From Anaerolineales bacterium (GTDB taxonomy: Bacteria; Chloroflexota; Anaerolineae; Anaerolineales; DRMV01), in NCBI GenBank assembly GCA_026985995.1, contig JALSPJ010000173.1, positions 1 to 33,154 of the forward strand: 33,154 nucleotides of DNA, given 5' to 3'. The position numbers were made by a program, and so were the translations under genes. The notes under the pieces were generated by a model. The model did not search any database. It saw only the letters and a list, made by a program, of their open reading frames with translations, and was not told where the DNA came from. Below, piece after piece: positions 1 to 8,668 of this stretch; position 1 is the first letter of the stretch; each line of letters opens with the position of its first letter.

Positions 1-1272
1 CGCGTCGGCCAGGTAGCGAATGTAGGTCTCCCGCTCCACGGGGTTGGCCACCTGGCGAATGAGGTCGGCCATGTGCTGGGCGAACTTGCCCCGCTCCCGG
101 GGGTCGTGCGCATCGTGTTCCCGGAAGAGGGTGTCGATGACAAAGAAGAGCACGGGCCGGGCCTGTTCCAGCAGGGCCTCCCAACGGGCCGGGTCTTGCC
201 GCACCAGCTCGTCGGGGTCCAGGCCCTCGGGCAGGGTGACCACCCGCAGGTTGACATCCAGCCGCTGCTCGTAACGCACAAAGCCCCGCACATCCAGCAC
301 GGCCTCGGGCGCGTCGGCCGCGCGCTGGGCCACTTCCAGGCTGCGCAGCACCGCGCGCTGGCCCGCGGCGTCGGGGTCCAAAGCCAGCACAATGTTGCGG
401 CTGTAGCGCTTGAGCAGGCGCAGCTGGTGCTCGGTGAGCGCGGTGCCCATGGGCGCAACCGCGTAAGCGTGCCCGGCCTGGTGCAGGGCGATGACATCCA
501 TGTAGCCCTCCACCACCACGGCCATATCGCGTTGGCGAATGGCCGCTTTGGCCTTGTCGAGGCCATAAAGCAAGCGGCCCTTGTCGAACAACGGGCCCTG
601 GGGCGAGTTGAGGTACTTGGGCACGCCGTCGGGCTGCAAAGTGCGCGCGCCGAACCCGGCCATGCGGCCCCGATGGTCGCGAATGGGAAACATGAGGCGA
701 TGCCGGAAGCGGTCGTAGAGCCGGTCCGCGTCTTCCCGCCGGGTGACCAGCCCGGCCGCGAGCAGGTCTTCCACCCGCTGGCCCTGCTGCAAAAAGTGAC
801 GCAGCAGCGCATCGTAGGCATTGGGCGCGTAGCCCAGGCCAAAGGCCTCCAGGGTTTCGTCGCTCACCCCGCGACCGCGGATGTAGTCGTAGGCCACCCG
901 ACCGGCGGGGCTGCGCAAATGGTGACGGAAGAAGAGCGCGGCCTCCTCCAGCAGCGCGCGCAGGGGTTCCAGGGGCTCGTGGGCGGCCTGCTGGGCCCGC
1001 AGCGTCACCCCGGCCCGGCGGGCCAACCGCTGCAGCGCCTCGCCAAAGTCCACCCGCTCATATTCCTGCACAAAGGTGAACACATCGCCGCCCTTGCCGC
1101 AGCCAAAGCACTTCCAGGTTTGCGTTTCAGGGAAGACCACGAACGAGGGCGTCTTCTCCTGGTGGAAGGGGCACAGGGCCGTGTAGTTCTTACCGCTACG
1201 GCGCAGGTCCACATATTCGCCAATGAGGTCGACCACATCGACCCGGGCCTTGATTTCGTCGATGACCGACAT
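1..1272 (-). CDS. dnaG: DNA primase DnaG (N-terminal part; runs off the left edge)
   Basis: Reverse-strand translation from ATG at 1272: MSVIDEIKARVDVVDLIGEYVDLRRSGKNYTALCPFHQEKTPSFVVFPETQTWKCFGCGKGGDVFTF..., the canonical DnaG zinc-binding domain, followed by TOPRIM-like VVVEGYMDVIALHQAG and LALDPDAAG. Missing from the ORF track because no stop lies inside the window. Confidence 0.95.
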   Translation of the reverse strand, partial: MSVIDEIKARVDVVDLIGEYVDLRRSGKNYTALCPFHQEKTPSFVVFPETQTWKCFGCGKGGDVFTFVQEYERVDFGEALQRLARRAGVTLRAQQAAHEPLEPLRALLEEAALFFRHHLRSPAGRVAYDYIRGRGVSDETLEAFGLGYAPNAYDALLRHFLQQGQRVEDLLAAGLVTRREDADRLYDRFRHRLMFPIRDHRGRMAGFGARTLQPDGVPKYLNSPQGPLFDKGRLLYGLDKAKAAIRQRDMAVVVEGYMDVIALHQAGHAYAVAPMGTALTEHQLRLLKRYSRNIVLALDPDAAGQRAVLRSLEVAQRAADAPEAVLDVRGFVRYEQRLDVNLRVVTLPEGLDPDELVRQDPARWEALLEQARPVLFFVIDTLFREHDAHDPRERGKFAQHMADLIRQVANPVERETYIRYLADA

Positions 1273-1278
1273 GGCGCG

Positions 1279-2514
1279 CTACCCCTCTCCCTGCGCTTCG
1301 GCAGCCAGAATTTCGCGGGCCACTTCCAACAGGGCCTCGATGTCGGCTTCGGATTTGTGTTTGGTGCGCCAGTAGTGGGCCAGCAAGTCGAAGGGGGTGA
1401 GGCTGCTCACGGGGGTGTCGGGCGGCAGGCGCAGGCGGGCCTCGGCCACGGGCCGGCGAATGAGCTGGAAAGAAAGCGCGGCCGCGGCGTGGCGTCGCAA
1501 AGCTGCCTCGTCGATGGCCCGCTCCAAGGCCTGGGGATATTCCACCACCAGACGCACCATCGCGCCTTCCAGCGCCTCGGCCGGACCCAAAGCCTTCAGC
1601 AGGGTGGCGGTGGCCTCCGCGGCGCTTTGCAAACGCACGAAACGCTGCACAAAGGGCCGCAGCTTGGGGATGGGCCGCCATTGGACGCGGGTGCGGCCCC
1701 GCTGCACTTCGGCCAGCACGAAGCCCTTTTCCTCTTGCGCCTCGCCAAAATCGACCCGTTCGATGGAACCCGCGTACACGATGGGCGGGTGCGCATCGGG
1801 ATTGAGCACCTGATGCTTGTGGATGTGGCCCAAGGCGACATAATCCAGCCGCGGGTGCTGAAGGACATCCCGGGGCAGGCGGAAGTCTTCATCCAGGGCC
1901 AGGTGGCGCTCGGTGCCCAGCCGCGCGCCCTGGACCGAGGCATGGGCGGCCAGCACTGCGGGCAAATCGTCGGGCAGGTCGGCCAGCCATTGCTCGATGA
2001 GCCGCCGCAAGCGCAATTCCACCGCCTCGAGCCAATCGCGGGTGTGGGGGGGCAGGTCCAACGCGGCCACCACCCGGGCCCGGGTAAGCCAGGGGATGCC
2101 CAGCAGGTAGACCGGTGCGCCGAAGAGGTCGTCGGGGCCCAGCAGAACGGGCCGGTCCACCACCCGCACATAGGGCGTGCCCAGGGTGGCGAACACCTCC
2201 AGCGCGTGGGCCCGGCCCAGGGAGGGCGACAGGTCGTGATTGCCCACCACCAGCACGGTGGGGATGCGGGCGTCGGAGAGGCGCTTGATGCGCCGGGCCC
2301 ATTCGCGCAAGTAAGTGGGCGCGGGGGCTCGGTCTTTGAAGGCATCGCCGGCGAACAGGACCAGGTCGACCTGCTCGGCGATGGCCGTATCGACGATGGT
2401 GTCTAAGGCGCGCAAGAAATCCATCACCCGCACCGGTAGGCCGGTTTGGGGGTCACGACGGCCATAAGTGGCGATGTCGATATGCGCGTCCGCGAAGTGC
2501 AAAATACGGGCCAT
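1279..2514 (-). CDS. sbcD: DNA repair exonuclease SbcD/Mre11-type metallophosphoesterase
   Basis: MARILHFADAHIDIATYG... FAGDAFKDRAP... VVGNHDLSPS... LGHIHKHQVL: calcineurin-like phosphoesterase motifs of the SbcD family. Confidence 0.85.
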   Translation of the reverse strand: MARILHFADAHIDIATYGRRDPQTGLPVRVMDFLRALDTIVDTAIAEQVDLVLFAGDAFKDRAPAPTYLREWARRIKRLSDARIPTVLVVGNHDLSPSLGRAHALEVFATLGTPYVRVVDRPVLLGPDDLFGAPVYLLGIPWLTRARVVAALDLPPHTRDWLEAVELRLRRLIEQWLADLPDDLPAVLAAHASVQGARLGTERHLALDEDFRLPRDVLQHPRLDYVALGHIHKHQVLNPDAHPPIVYAGSIERVDFGEAQEEKGFVLAEVQRGRTRVQWRPIPKLRPFVQRFVRLQSAAEATATLLKALGPAEALEGAMVRLVVEYPQALERAIDEAALRRHAAAALSFQLIRRPVAEARLRLPPDTPVSSLTPFDLLAHYWRTKHKSEADIEALLEVAREILAAEAQGEG

Positions 2515-2569
2515 GGCTCCTGGGTCCTCCCCCGCCGGATGGGTGGTTCAAGTATAACACGGGGCAACG

Positions 2570-2595
2570 AAAAAGGCCGCCCCCGCGGGGCGGCC
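2570..2595 (-). terminator. Rho-independent terminator downstream of the ferredoxin gene
   Basis: Minus strand reads GGCCGCCCCGCGGGGGCGGCC followed by TTTTT. Confidence 0.8.
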
Positions 2596-2617
2596 ACGAT
2601 GACCAGGGAGGGGCGAA

Positions 2618-3031
2618 CTACTCTTCCAAAGCCGCGTAACCGGTGCCCTCGGAGAAGTAGCGCGCGTTGGCCTCGATGTCGGGGGTGAGGTCCACTTCCT
2701 GGCCGGCTTCCAGCACCACGGTGCAGGGGATGGTTTCCTCTTCGCCGCTGTGGTTGGTGTGGGTGTAGGGCTCGCCACCCTCGCACTCGCTGGCCGGCAG
2801 GCTGATGCGCTCACCGCCCTTGGCCACATACGGCGCGGGCACCTCATCCTCGGGGAAGATGGCCTCGAAGGGGCACTCGGGCACGCACGCACCGCAGTCG
2901 ATGCAGGTGTCGGGGTCGATGTAGAACAACGGCCACTCGTCCACGGGCTTGCCGGGGACGATACACTCCACGGGGCAGACCTCTACGCAGGCCGCATCCC
3001 GCAGACACAGGCGGGTAATGACATGGGTCAT
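2618..3031 (-). CDS. Ferredoxin, two-cluster (7Fe/8Fe type) with C-terminal extension
   Basis: MTHVITRLCLRDAACVEVCPVECIVPGKPVDEWPLFYIDPDTCIDCGACVPECPFEAIFPEDEVP. Second motif CxxCxxCxxxCP is canonical. Start taken at the internal Met (3031) rather than 3046. Confidence 0.9.
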   Translation of the reverse strand: MTHVITRLCLRDAACVEVCPVECIVPGKPVDEWPLFYIDPDTCIDCGACVPECPFEAIFPEDEVPAPYVAKGGERISLPASECEGGEPYTHTNHSGEEETIPCTVVLEAGQEVDLTPDIEANARYFSEGTGYAALEE

Positions 3032-3072
3032 AGGACGCCTCCTCACAAGGGAATCATCGTAAGGCTGCCCCC

Positions 3073-3078
3073 ATTATA
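3073..3078 (-). promoter_or_regulatory. Putative -10 hexamer for the ferredoxin gene
   Basis: TATAAT on the minus strand, about 42 bp upstream of the ferredoxin ATG. No convincing -35 assigned. Confidence 0.4.
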
Positions 3079-3153
3079 GCAAAAACTTGGGCCCATGGGG
3101 ATGGGCAAAGCCGCTTTTGCGAAAAATTGGTTGCGGAAAAGGGGCCGAATGGC

Positions 3154-3227
3154 AGGGGAGGGAGGTTGGAAGATGGAAGATGGAAGATGGAAGATGGAAG
3201 ATGGAAGATGGAATGACTATACGCATT
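3154..3227 (+). repeat. Heptad-plus-tail element, copy 1
   Basis: Purine leader AGGGGAGGGAGGT, six exact TGGAAGA units (3167-3208), then tail TGGAATGACTATACGCATT (3209-3227). Confidence 0.95.
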
Positions 3228-3325
3228 AAACCCGCCGCCCAACCCCCAGGCCATTTCGGGTACAATACCCCCACATCCCACGCCATCAGCCCCGCCCTCG
3301 CCGGGCCCGGCCGGAGCATTCCCTC

Positions 3326-4525
3326 ATGCGCATCCTCTTCGTCGCCTCGCGGCCCCCCTACCCGCCCATCCAGGGCGACCGGCTGCGGGCCTACCACTTG
3401 CTGCGCCATTTGCGTCCGCGCCACCACATCACCCTGGTGGCGCCGGTGCTGGCCGCGCGCCTCACCCCCGAAGAAGACGCGGCCAACGCTGCCCTGGCCC
3501 ACGCCTGGGTGCCGGTGCCCGTGGGCCGCAGCCACTGGCTGCGCGCGCTGCTGCGCTACCCCTTCAGCCCCTTGCCCTTGCAAACCCTGCTCTTCGCCGC
3601 GCCGGCGCTGCACCGCACGGTCCAGCGCCTGCTGGCCCAACAGGCCTTCGATGTGCTGCATGTGCAGCTGGCGCGCCTGGCCCCCGTGGCCCAAAGCAGC
3701 CCGCCCGGGGTGGCCCGGGTGTTGGATTTCATCGACGCGCTTTCCCTCAACATGGCCCGCCGCGCGACCCGCGAGCCCTGGCCCCGCCGGGCCTTCTTCC
3801 GCCTGGAAGCCCGCCGCATGGCCCGCTACGAGCGCGCGCTGCTGCGCACCTTCCACCAGGCCGTCATCACCTCCCCCGCGGACCGCACGGTCATCGGCGA
3901 CTTCGCCAACCTGCATGTCATCCCCAACGGCGTCGATGTCGACGCTTTCGCCTTCCACCCCGGCCCCCGGGAGCCGGGCCTCATCGTCTTCACCGGCCGC
4001 ATGGGCTACTTCCCCAACGAAGAGGCCGCGGTCTACTTCGCCACCCAAATCTTCCCCCGGGTGCGGCAGGCTGTGCCCCAGGCTCGCTTCGTCATCGTGG
4101 GCGCGGACCCTTCCCCCCGGGTGCGCCGGCTGGCGACCCTGCCCGGCGTAGAGGTCACTGGCCGGGTGCCCCGGGTGCAAGACTATCTGGCCCGGGCCCA
4201 GGTGGCCGTGGCGCCCATGCGCTCGGGCACGGGTATCCAAAACAAGGTGCTGGAAGCCATGGCCGTGGGCGCGGCGGTGGTGGCCACGCCCTACGCCCTG
4301 GGGGGTCTGGCCGCGCGGCCGGGGGAGCATTTGCTGGTGGCCGACGAGGCCGAGGCCTTTGCCGCGCAAGTGGTGCGCTTGCTGGGGGAACCGGCGTTGG
4401 GCCGACGCCTGGCCCGGGCCGCCCGGGCGTATGTGGAAGCCCACCACGCATGGGCCCAGGCCGCGGCGCGGCTGGAAGCGGTGTACGCGCGAGCCATGCA
4501 ACAGGCTGCCGGGGGCCACGGGTAG
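3326..4525 (+). CDS. Glycosyltransferase, GT-B fold, family 4-like
   Basis: MRILFVASRPPYPPIQGDRLRAYHLLRHL... VIPNGVDVDAF... FTGRMGYFPNEEAAVYF... APMRSGTGIQNKVLEAMAVGAAVVATP. Confidence 0.88.
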   Translation: MRILFVASRPPYPPIQGDRLRAYHLLRHLRPRHHITLVAPVLAARLTPEEDAANAALAHAWVPVPVGRSHWLRALLRYPFSPLPLQTLLFAAPALHRTVQRLLAQQAFDVLHVQLARLAPVAQSSPPGVARVLDFIDALSLNMARRATREPWPRRAFFRLEARRMARYERALLRTFHQAVITSPADRTVIGDFANLHVIPNGVDVDAFAFHPGPREPGLIVFTGRMGYFPNEEAAVYFATQIFPRVRQAVPQARFVIVGADPSPRVRRLATLPGVEVTGRVPRVQDYLARAQVAVAPMRSGTGIQNKVLEAMAVGAAVVATPYALGGLAARPGEHLLVADEAEAFAAQVVRLLGEPALGRRLARAARAYVEAHHAWAQAAARLEAVYARAMQQAAGGHG

Positions 4526-4543
4526 GCCGACACGGACCGGGGG

Positions 4544-5170
4544 CTATGCGGTGCCAAACTGCCGGTCGCCGGCATCGCCTAAGCCGGGCAAGATGTAGCC
4601 TTTGGCGTTCAAAGTGCGGTCCACCGCGGCCAGGAAAATGTCCACATCGGGGTGGGCTTCCCGCAGGCGGGCAATGCCCTCGGGCGCGGCCAGCAGGCCC
4701 ACGAATTTGACCCGCCGCGCGCCGTGCTTTTTGAGCTCGTTCACCGCGGCCACGGCCGAGCCGCCGGTGGCCAGCATGGGGTCGAGCACAAACATGATTT
4801 CAGGCAGCGTCTGGCGGCCCAAGGGGCTGTAATACTTCACGGGCTGCAGGGTGACTTCGTCGCGGTAAAAGCCCAGATGCCACACCTGGGCCTGGGGCAG
4901 CAGGGTGAGCGCGGCCTCGACCATGCCCAGCCCGGCCCGCAAAATGGGCGCGAAGCCCACGGCCGCATCCAGGGCCAGCCCCTCCGCGCTTTCCAGGGGC
5001 GTTGGAACGATGACCTTGCGGGTGGGCAGGTCCGCGGTGGCCGCGTGCAGCAGCAGCAAGGTCACCCGGTGCAGCGCGGCCCGAAAGGCCGGGGGCGGTG
5101 TGACCCGGTTCCGCAACACGGTGAGGTCGTGCAAAACCAGCGGATGGGTGGAAACGAAAATTTCACTCAT
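4544..5170 (-). CDS. upp: Uracil phosphoribosyltransferase
   Basis: TPLESAEGLALD, PILRAGLGMVEAAL, VLDPMLATGGSAVAAV: UPRT motifs including the PRPP loop. Confidence 0.95.
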   Translation of the reverse strand: MSEIFVSTHPLVLHDLTVLRNRVTPPPAFRAALHRVTLLLLHAATADLPTRKVIVPTPLESAEGLALDAAVGFAPILRAGLGMVEAALTLLPQAQVWHLGFYRDEVTLQPVKYYSPLGRQTLPEIMFVLDPMLATGGSAVAAVNELKKHGARRVKFVGLLAAPEGIARLREAHPDVDIFLAAVDRTLNAKGYILPGLGDAGDRQFGTA

Positions 5171-5200
5171 ACAGCCTCCTCGCAGGCAGCGGTCGGATAT

Positions 5201-5238
5201 AAAAAAGGCCCCCCGCCTGTGGGGCCAGACGGGAGGCC
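5201..5238 (-). terminator. Rho-independent terminator downstream of clpC
   Basis: Minus strand GGCCTCCCGTCTG-GCCCCA-CAGGCGGGGGGCC followed by TTTTTT; 13-bp stem with G:U wobbles. Confidence 0.85.
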
Positions 5239-5250
5239 AAAAGCGGCAGC

Positions 5251-7785
5251 CTACGCCGGCGCGACTTGTTCCGCAGGCTGGGCATCCGAAGCGCCTTCGT
5301 CGGAAGGCGCGGTTGTTGCCTCGGCTTTGGGGCGCAGCACGATTTCAGCCTGGTCCTCGCCGGGTTCCACATCCACCACGATGGTATCGCCGGGCTTGAA
5401 GCGACCGGCCAAGATGCCGTCGGAGATGGGCTCTTCCACCTTTTGCTGAATGACCCGCCGCAGGGGCCGGGCCCCCATCTCGGGGTCGTAGCCCAGGCGG
5501 GCCAGTTCCTGCACGGCTTCGGGGGTGGCTTCCAGGCGCATGTCGTGCTCGGCCAGACGCTGCTGCACTTTGTCCAGCTCCAGGTTCACAATGCGCCGAA
5601 TGTGCTCGGGCGACAGGGGGTGGAAGACAATGACCGCATCGACCCGGTTGAGGAACTCGGGCCGGAAGACCCGCTTGAGCGCGTCGAGCAACTTCTTGCG
5701 CATTTCTTTATATTGCAGCTGCAGTTCGGTCTCTTCGTCGCGCTTGAGCGCGAAGCCCAAACTGCCCTGGCGCTTAATCATGTCCGCGCCCACATTGCTG
5801 GTCATGATGATGATGGTGTTGCGGAAGTCGACCTTTTGACCTTTGGCGTCGGTCAGGTGCCCTTCCTCGAGGATTTGCAGCAGCATATTATGCACTTCGG
5901 GGTGGGCCTTTTCGATTTCGTCGAACACGATGATGGAATAAGGCCGCCGGCGCACGGCCTCGGTCAGCTGGCCGGCTTCCTCATAGCCCACATAGCCGGG
6001 CGGCGCGCCCACCAAGCGGCTCACGGTGTGGCGCTCCATGAATTCGCTCATGTCGATTTGGATGAGCGCGTCTTCGCTGCCGAAGAGGAAGCGGGCCAGG
6101 GCCTTGGAGAGCTCGGTCTTGCCCACCCCCGTGGGGCCGAGGAAGATGAAGGAGCCAATGGGCCGCCGCGGGTCTTTGAGGCCGGCCCGGGCCCGGCGCA
6201 CGGCCTTGGCAATGGCCCGAATGGCCTCCTCCTGGCCCACGATGACCTTTTGCAGCTCCTCTTCCATCTTCAGCAGGCGCTCCGATTCGCTCTGCGAAAT
6301 CTGCGCCACGGGAATGCCGGTCCACATGGAGACCACTTCCGCGATGTCTTCCGCGGTCACCACCGGGCTGGAAGCCCGGTCCCAGCCGGTGCGCAGGGCC
6401 TCCAGCTGCTGTTGCAGTTCCTGCTCTTGATATTGCAGGCGCTGCACTTCGTCCTGGCGGTTGTTTTCCAAAGCCAGGGCATACTCGGCGCGCACCCGGC
6501 GCAGCTGATCCACCAGCTCTTTGGACTTCTTGGCCGCGGGGCTCTTGTACATGCGCACCCGCGAGGCGGCCTCGTCGATGAGGTCGATGGCCTTGTCGGG
6601 CAGGTAGCGGTCGGTCACATAGCGGGAAGACAGTTTGACCGCGGCCTCCACGGCTTCGTCGGAGATGGTGAGGTGGTGGTGCTCTTCGTAGGCCGAGCGA
6701 ATGCCTTTGAGAATGGCCACGGCCTCTTCCTCGCTGGGTTCCTCGACATAAACGGGCTGGAAGCGGCGCTCCAAGGCCGCGTCGCTCTCGATGTATTTGC
6801 GATACTCGTCTAAGGTAGTGGCGCCGATGACCTGAATCTCGCCCCGGGCCAGGGCGGGCTTGAAGATGTTGGCCGCGTCAACCGCGGAACCGGCCGCGCC
6901 GGCGCCCACCAGCATGTGCATCTCGTCGATGAACAGGATGGCGTCGGAGGCCTTGAGCTCGTCGATGATGCGCTTGAGGCGTTCTTCGAACTGGCCGCGG
7001 TACATGGTTCCGGCCACCAAGGAACCGACATCCAGGCGCAGCACCCGTTTACCCAGCAAAGGCGCGGGCACATTGCCTTCCACGATGCGCTGGGCCAGGC
7101 CCTCGACGATGGCCGTTTTGCCCACGCCGGGTTCGCCGATGAGCGCGGGGTTGTTCTTGGTGCGGCGGGCCAGAATCTGGATGACCCGCTCGATTTCCTT
7201 CTCCCGGCCGATGACGGGGTCCAGCTTGCCTTCTTCGGCCAGGGCGGTGAGGTCGGTGGCCAGCTGGTCGATGAGGGGCGTTTTACGGCTCTTCTCGCCC
7301 CGCCGACCGCTGCCCACCGCAGCGCGCTCGGGCCGCGGGCGGGTGGCTTCGTGCAAAATGCGCCGAATTTGCCGCCGCACCTGCTCTTTGGTAATGCCCA
7401 GGCGGGCCAAAACCCGCATGGCCACGCCTTCGTCGTGGCGCAACAGGCCCAGCAGCAAATGCTCGGTGCCCACATAGGAATGCCCCATACGCTGGGCCTC
7501 TTCCAGGGCATATTCCAGCACCCGCTTGGTGCCTTGGGACAGTTCCAGGCGGCCCTGGCCCGAGCCCACGCCCGTTCCGGCCAGGCGCTGGACGATTTCC
7601 CGCGCCCGTTCGACTTCCACGCCCAGGGCGCGCAGCGCACGGCCGGCCACGCCGCCTTCTTCGCGAATTAAACCTAACAGCAAATGCTCGGTGCCGATAT
7701 GTTGGTGCCGCATGCGCGCGGCCTCTTCATGGGCCAGCGCCAGCACCCGTTTGGCTCGTTGGGTAAAGCGTTCCATTCCGGCCAC
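5251..7785 (-). CDS. clpC: ATP-dependent Clp protease ATP-binding subunit ClpC
   Basis: Clp N-domain repeats ([36 protein letters not shown]), two AAA modules with Walker A GEPGVGKT and GPTGVGKT, ClpB/D2 C-terminal domain. Confidence 0.96.
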   Translation of the reverse strand: MAGMERFTQRAKRVLALAHEEAARMRHQHIGTEHLLLGLIREEGGVAGRALRALGVEVERAREIVQRLAGTGVGSGQGRLELSQGTKRVLEYALEEAQRMGHSYVGTEHLLLGLLRHDEGVAMRVLARLGITKEQVRRQIRRILHEATRPRPERAAVGSGRRGEKSRKTPLIDQLATDLTALAEEGKLDPVIGREKEIERVIQILARRTKNNPALIGEPGVGKTAIVEGLAQRIVEGNVPAPLLGKRVLRLDVGSLVAGTMYRGQFEERLKRIIDELKASDAILFIDEMHMLVGAGAAGSAVDAANIFKPALARGEIQVIGATTLDEYRKYIESDAALERRFQPVYVEEPSEEEAVAILKGIRSAYEEHHHLTISDEAVEAAVKLSSRYVTDRYLPDKAIDLIDEAASRVRMYKSPAAKKSKELVDQLRRVRAEYALALENNRQDEVQRLQYQEQELQQQLEALRTGWDRASSPVVTAEDIAEVVSMWTGIPVAQISQSESERLLKMEEELQKVIVGQEEAIRAIAKAVRRARAGLKDPRRPIGSFIFLGPTGVGKTELSKALARFLFGSEDALIQIDMSEFMERHTVSRLVGAPPGYVGYEEAGQLTEAVRRRPYSIIVFDEIEKAHPEVHNMLLQILEEGHLTDAKGQKVDFRNTIIIMTSNVGADMIKRQGSLGFALKRDEETELQLQYKEMRKKLLDALKRVFRPEFLNRVDAVIVFHPLSPEHIRRIVNLELDKVQQRLAEHDMRLEATPEAVQELARLGYDPEMGARPLRRVIQQKVEEPISDGILAGRFKPGDTIVVDVEPGEDQAEIVLRPKAEATTAPSDEGASDAQPAEQVAPA

Positions 7786-7979
7786 GGTACACTCTCCTCA
7801 AAACCTGCGTTCTGCGTCCGTCCTTTGGGTTGTTCGCCAACGCGTGCTTGCTCTCGACGCACCCAAAGCGACCATGACTCATTCTCATTTTACCAAAAAC
7901 CAACGGCGACCCGGCGCTTTGGGCCGCGTCGCCGTCCAAGTTCATAGAATTCTTTAACACACCTTTGACAAAAAGGCCC

Positions 7980-8462
7980 TCAACCGCCGTAAAACCAGCC
8001 GGTATCCCACATGACCAGGGGCCTGGCTTCGGGGTCCCGTACCCCAGCCTCGACGACCTCGGCGACGAAGACCGTGTGGTCCCCCCGAGCCACTTTGTCG
8101 ACCACCCGGGCCTCGAACCAGGCCGGGGCGGCCAACAGCAGCGGCGCGCCGGTTTTGGGGCCGGGCTCGAAGGGCTGGCCGTTGATGCGGTCGCCTTCCA
8201 CCTGCGTGGGACGGAAGAAGGCCGCAGCCAGGTCCTTGTGCCCCGCGGCCAGGATATTGACCGCGAACTGGCCGCTGCGTTCGATGAGCTCGTGCAACCG
8301 CGAGTCCTTCTTCACACCCACCATGACCAACGGCGGCTCAAAGGAAGCCTGCGAAAGCCAGTTGACCGTGCCCGCGGCGACTTCGTCCTGATGGGCCGCG
8401 GTGAGCACATAGAGGCCATAGGTAATCTGCCGCAAAGCGTGCTTCTTGGCTGCCTGGTCCAT
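7980..8462 (-). CDS. Flavin reductase family (FMN-binding split barrel) protein
   Basis: MDQAAKKHALRQITYGLYVLTAAHQDEVAAGTVNWLSQASFEPPLVMVGVKKDSRLHELIERSGQFAVNIL. Start at 8462 chosen over 8519. Confidence 0.88.
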   Translation of the reverse strand: MDQAAKKHALRQITYGLYVLTAAHQDEVAAGTVNWLSQASFEPPLVMVGVKKDSRLHELIERSGQFAVNILAAGHKDLAAAFFRPTQVEGDRINGQPFEPGPKTGAPLLLAAPAWFEARVVDKVARGDHTVFVAEVVEAGVRDPEARPLVMWDTGWFYGG

Positions 8463-8519
8463 GGGTGCACCTCCGGGGGAAAGATGCGGGGGACGCCGCC
8501 CTCCTAAGGGATAGGGCAA

Positions 8520-8543
8520 ACGGCCCCGACGCGAGGCCGGGGC
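8520..8543 (-). terminator. Hairpin immediately downstream of tRNA-Lys, probable terminator
   Basis: CGGCCCCG...CGGGGCCG inverted repeat, then a short TTTG on the minus strand. Confidence 0.5.
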
Positions 8544-8550
8544 CGTGAGG

Positions 8551-8623
8551 TGACCCGTGCAGGACTCGAACCTGCAACCCGCGGATTAAGAGTCCGCTGC
8601 TCTCCCAATTGAGCTAACGGGCC
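8551..8623 (-). tRNA. tRNA-Lys (CTT anticodon)
   Basis: Minus strand GGCCCGTTAGCTCAATTGGGAGAGCAGCGGACTCTTAATCCGCGGGTTGCAGGTTCGAGTCCTGCACGGGTCA folds as a cloverleaf; CTT in the anticodon loop; CCA not encoded. Confidence 0.96.
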
Positions 8624-8668
8624 ACGCAGCGCCCTCATTATACCGCAGACGGGCCTCCTGTCAAGCGC

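Noticed and set aside
73-2406. 777-aa plus-strand ORF
   Set aside because: Antisense shadow of dnaG and sbcD, which have clear family motifs; typical of GC-rich coding DNA.
1279-2514. Full SbcCD system
   Set aside because: Only the SbcD-type subunit is visible; no SbcC within the window.
3074-4519. 481-aa minus-strand ORF running through heptad copy 1
   Set aside because: Antisense to the glycosyltransferase; the heptad peptide at its end is a by-product of the repeat.
7903-7935. ACGGCGAC/GTCGCCGT inverted repeat and possible CtsR-like site upstream of clpC
   Set aside because: Arms are only 8 bp in GC-rich sequence and no convincing GGTCAAA direct repeat was found.
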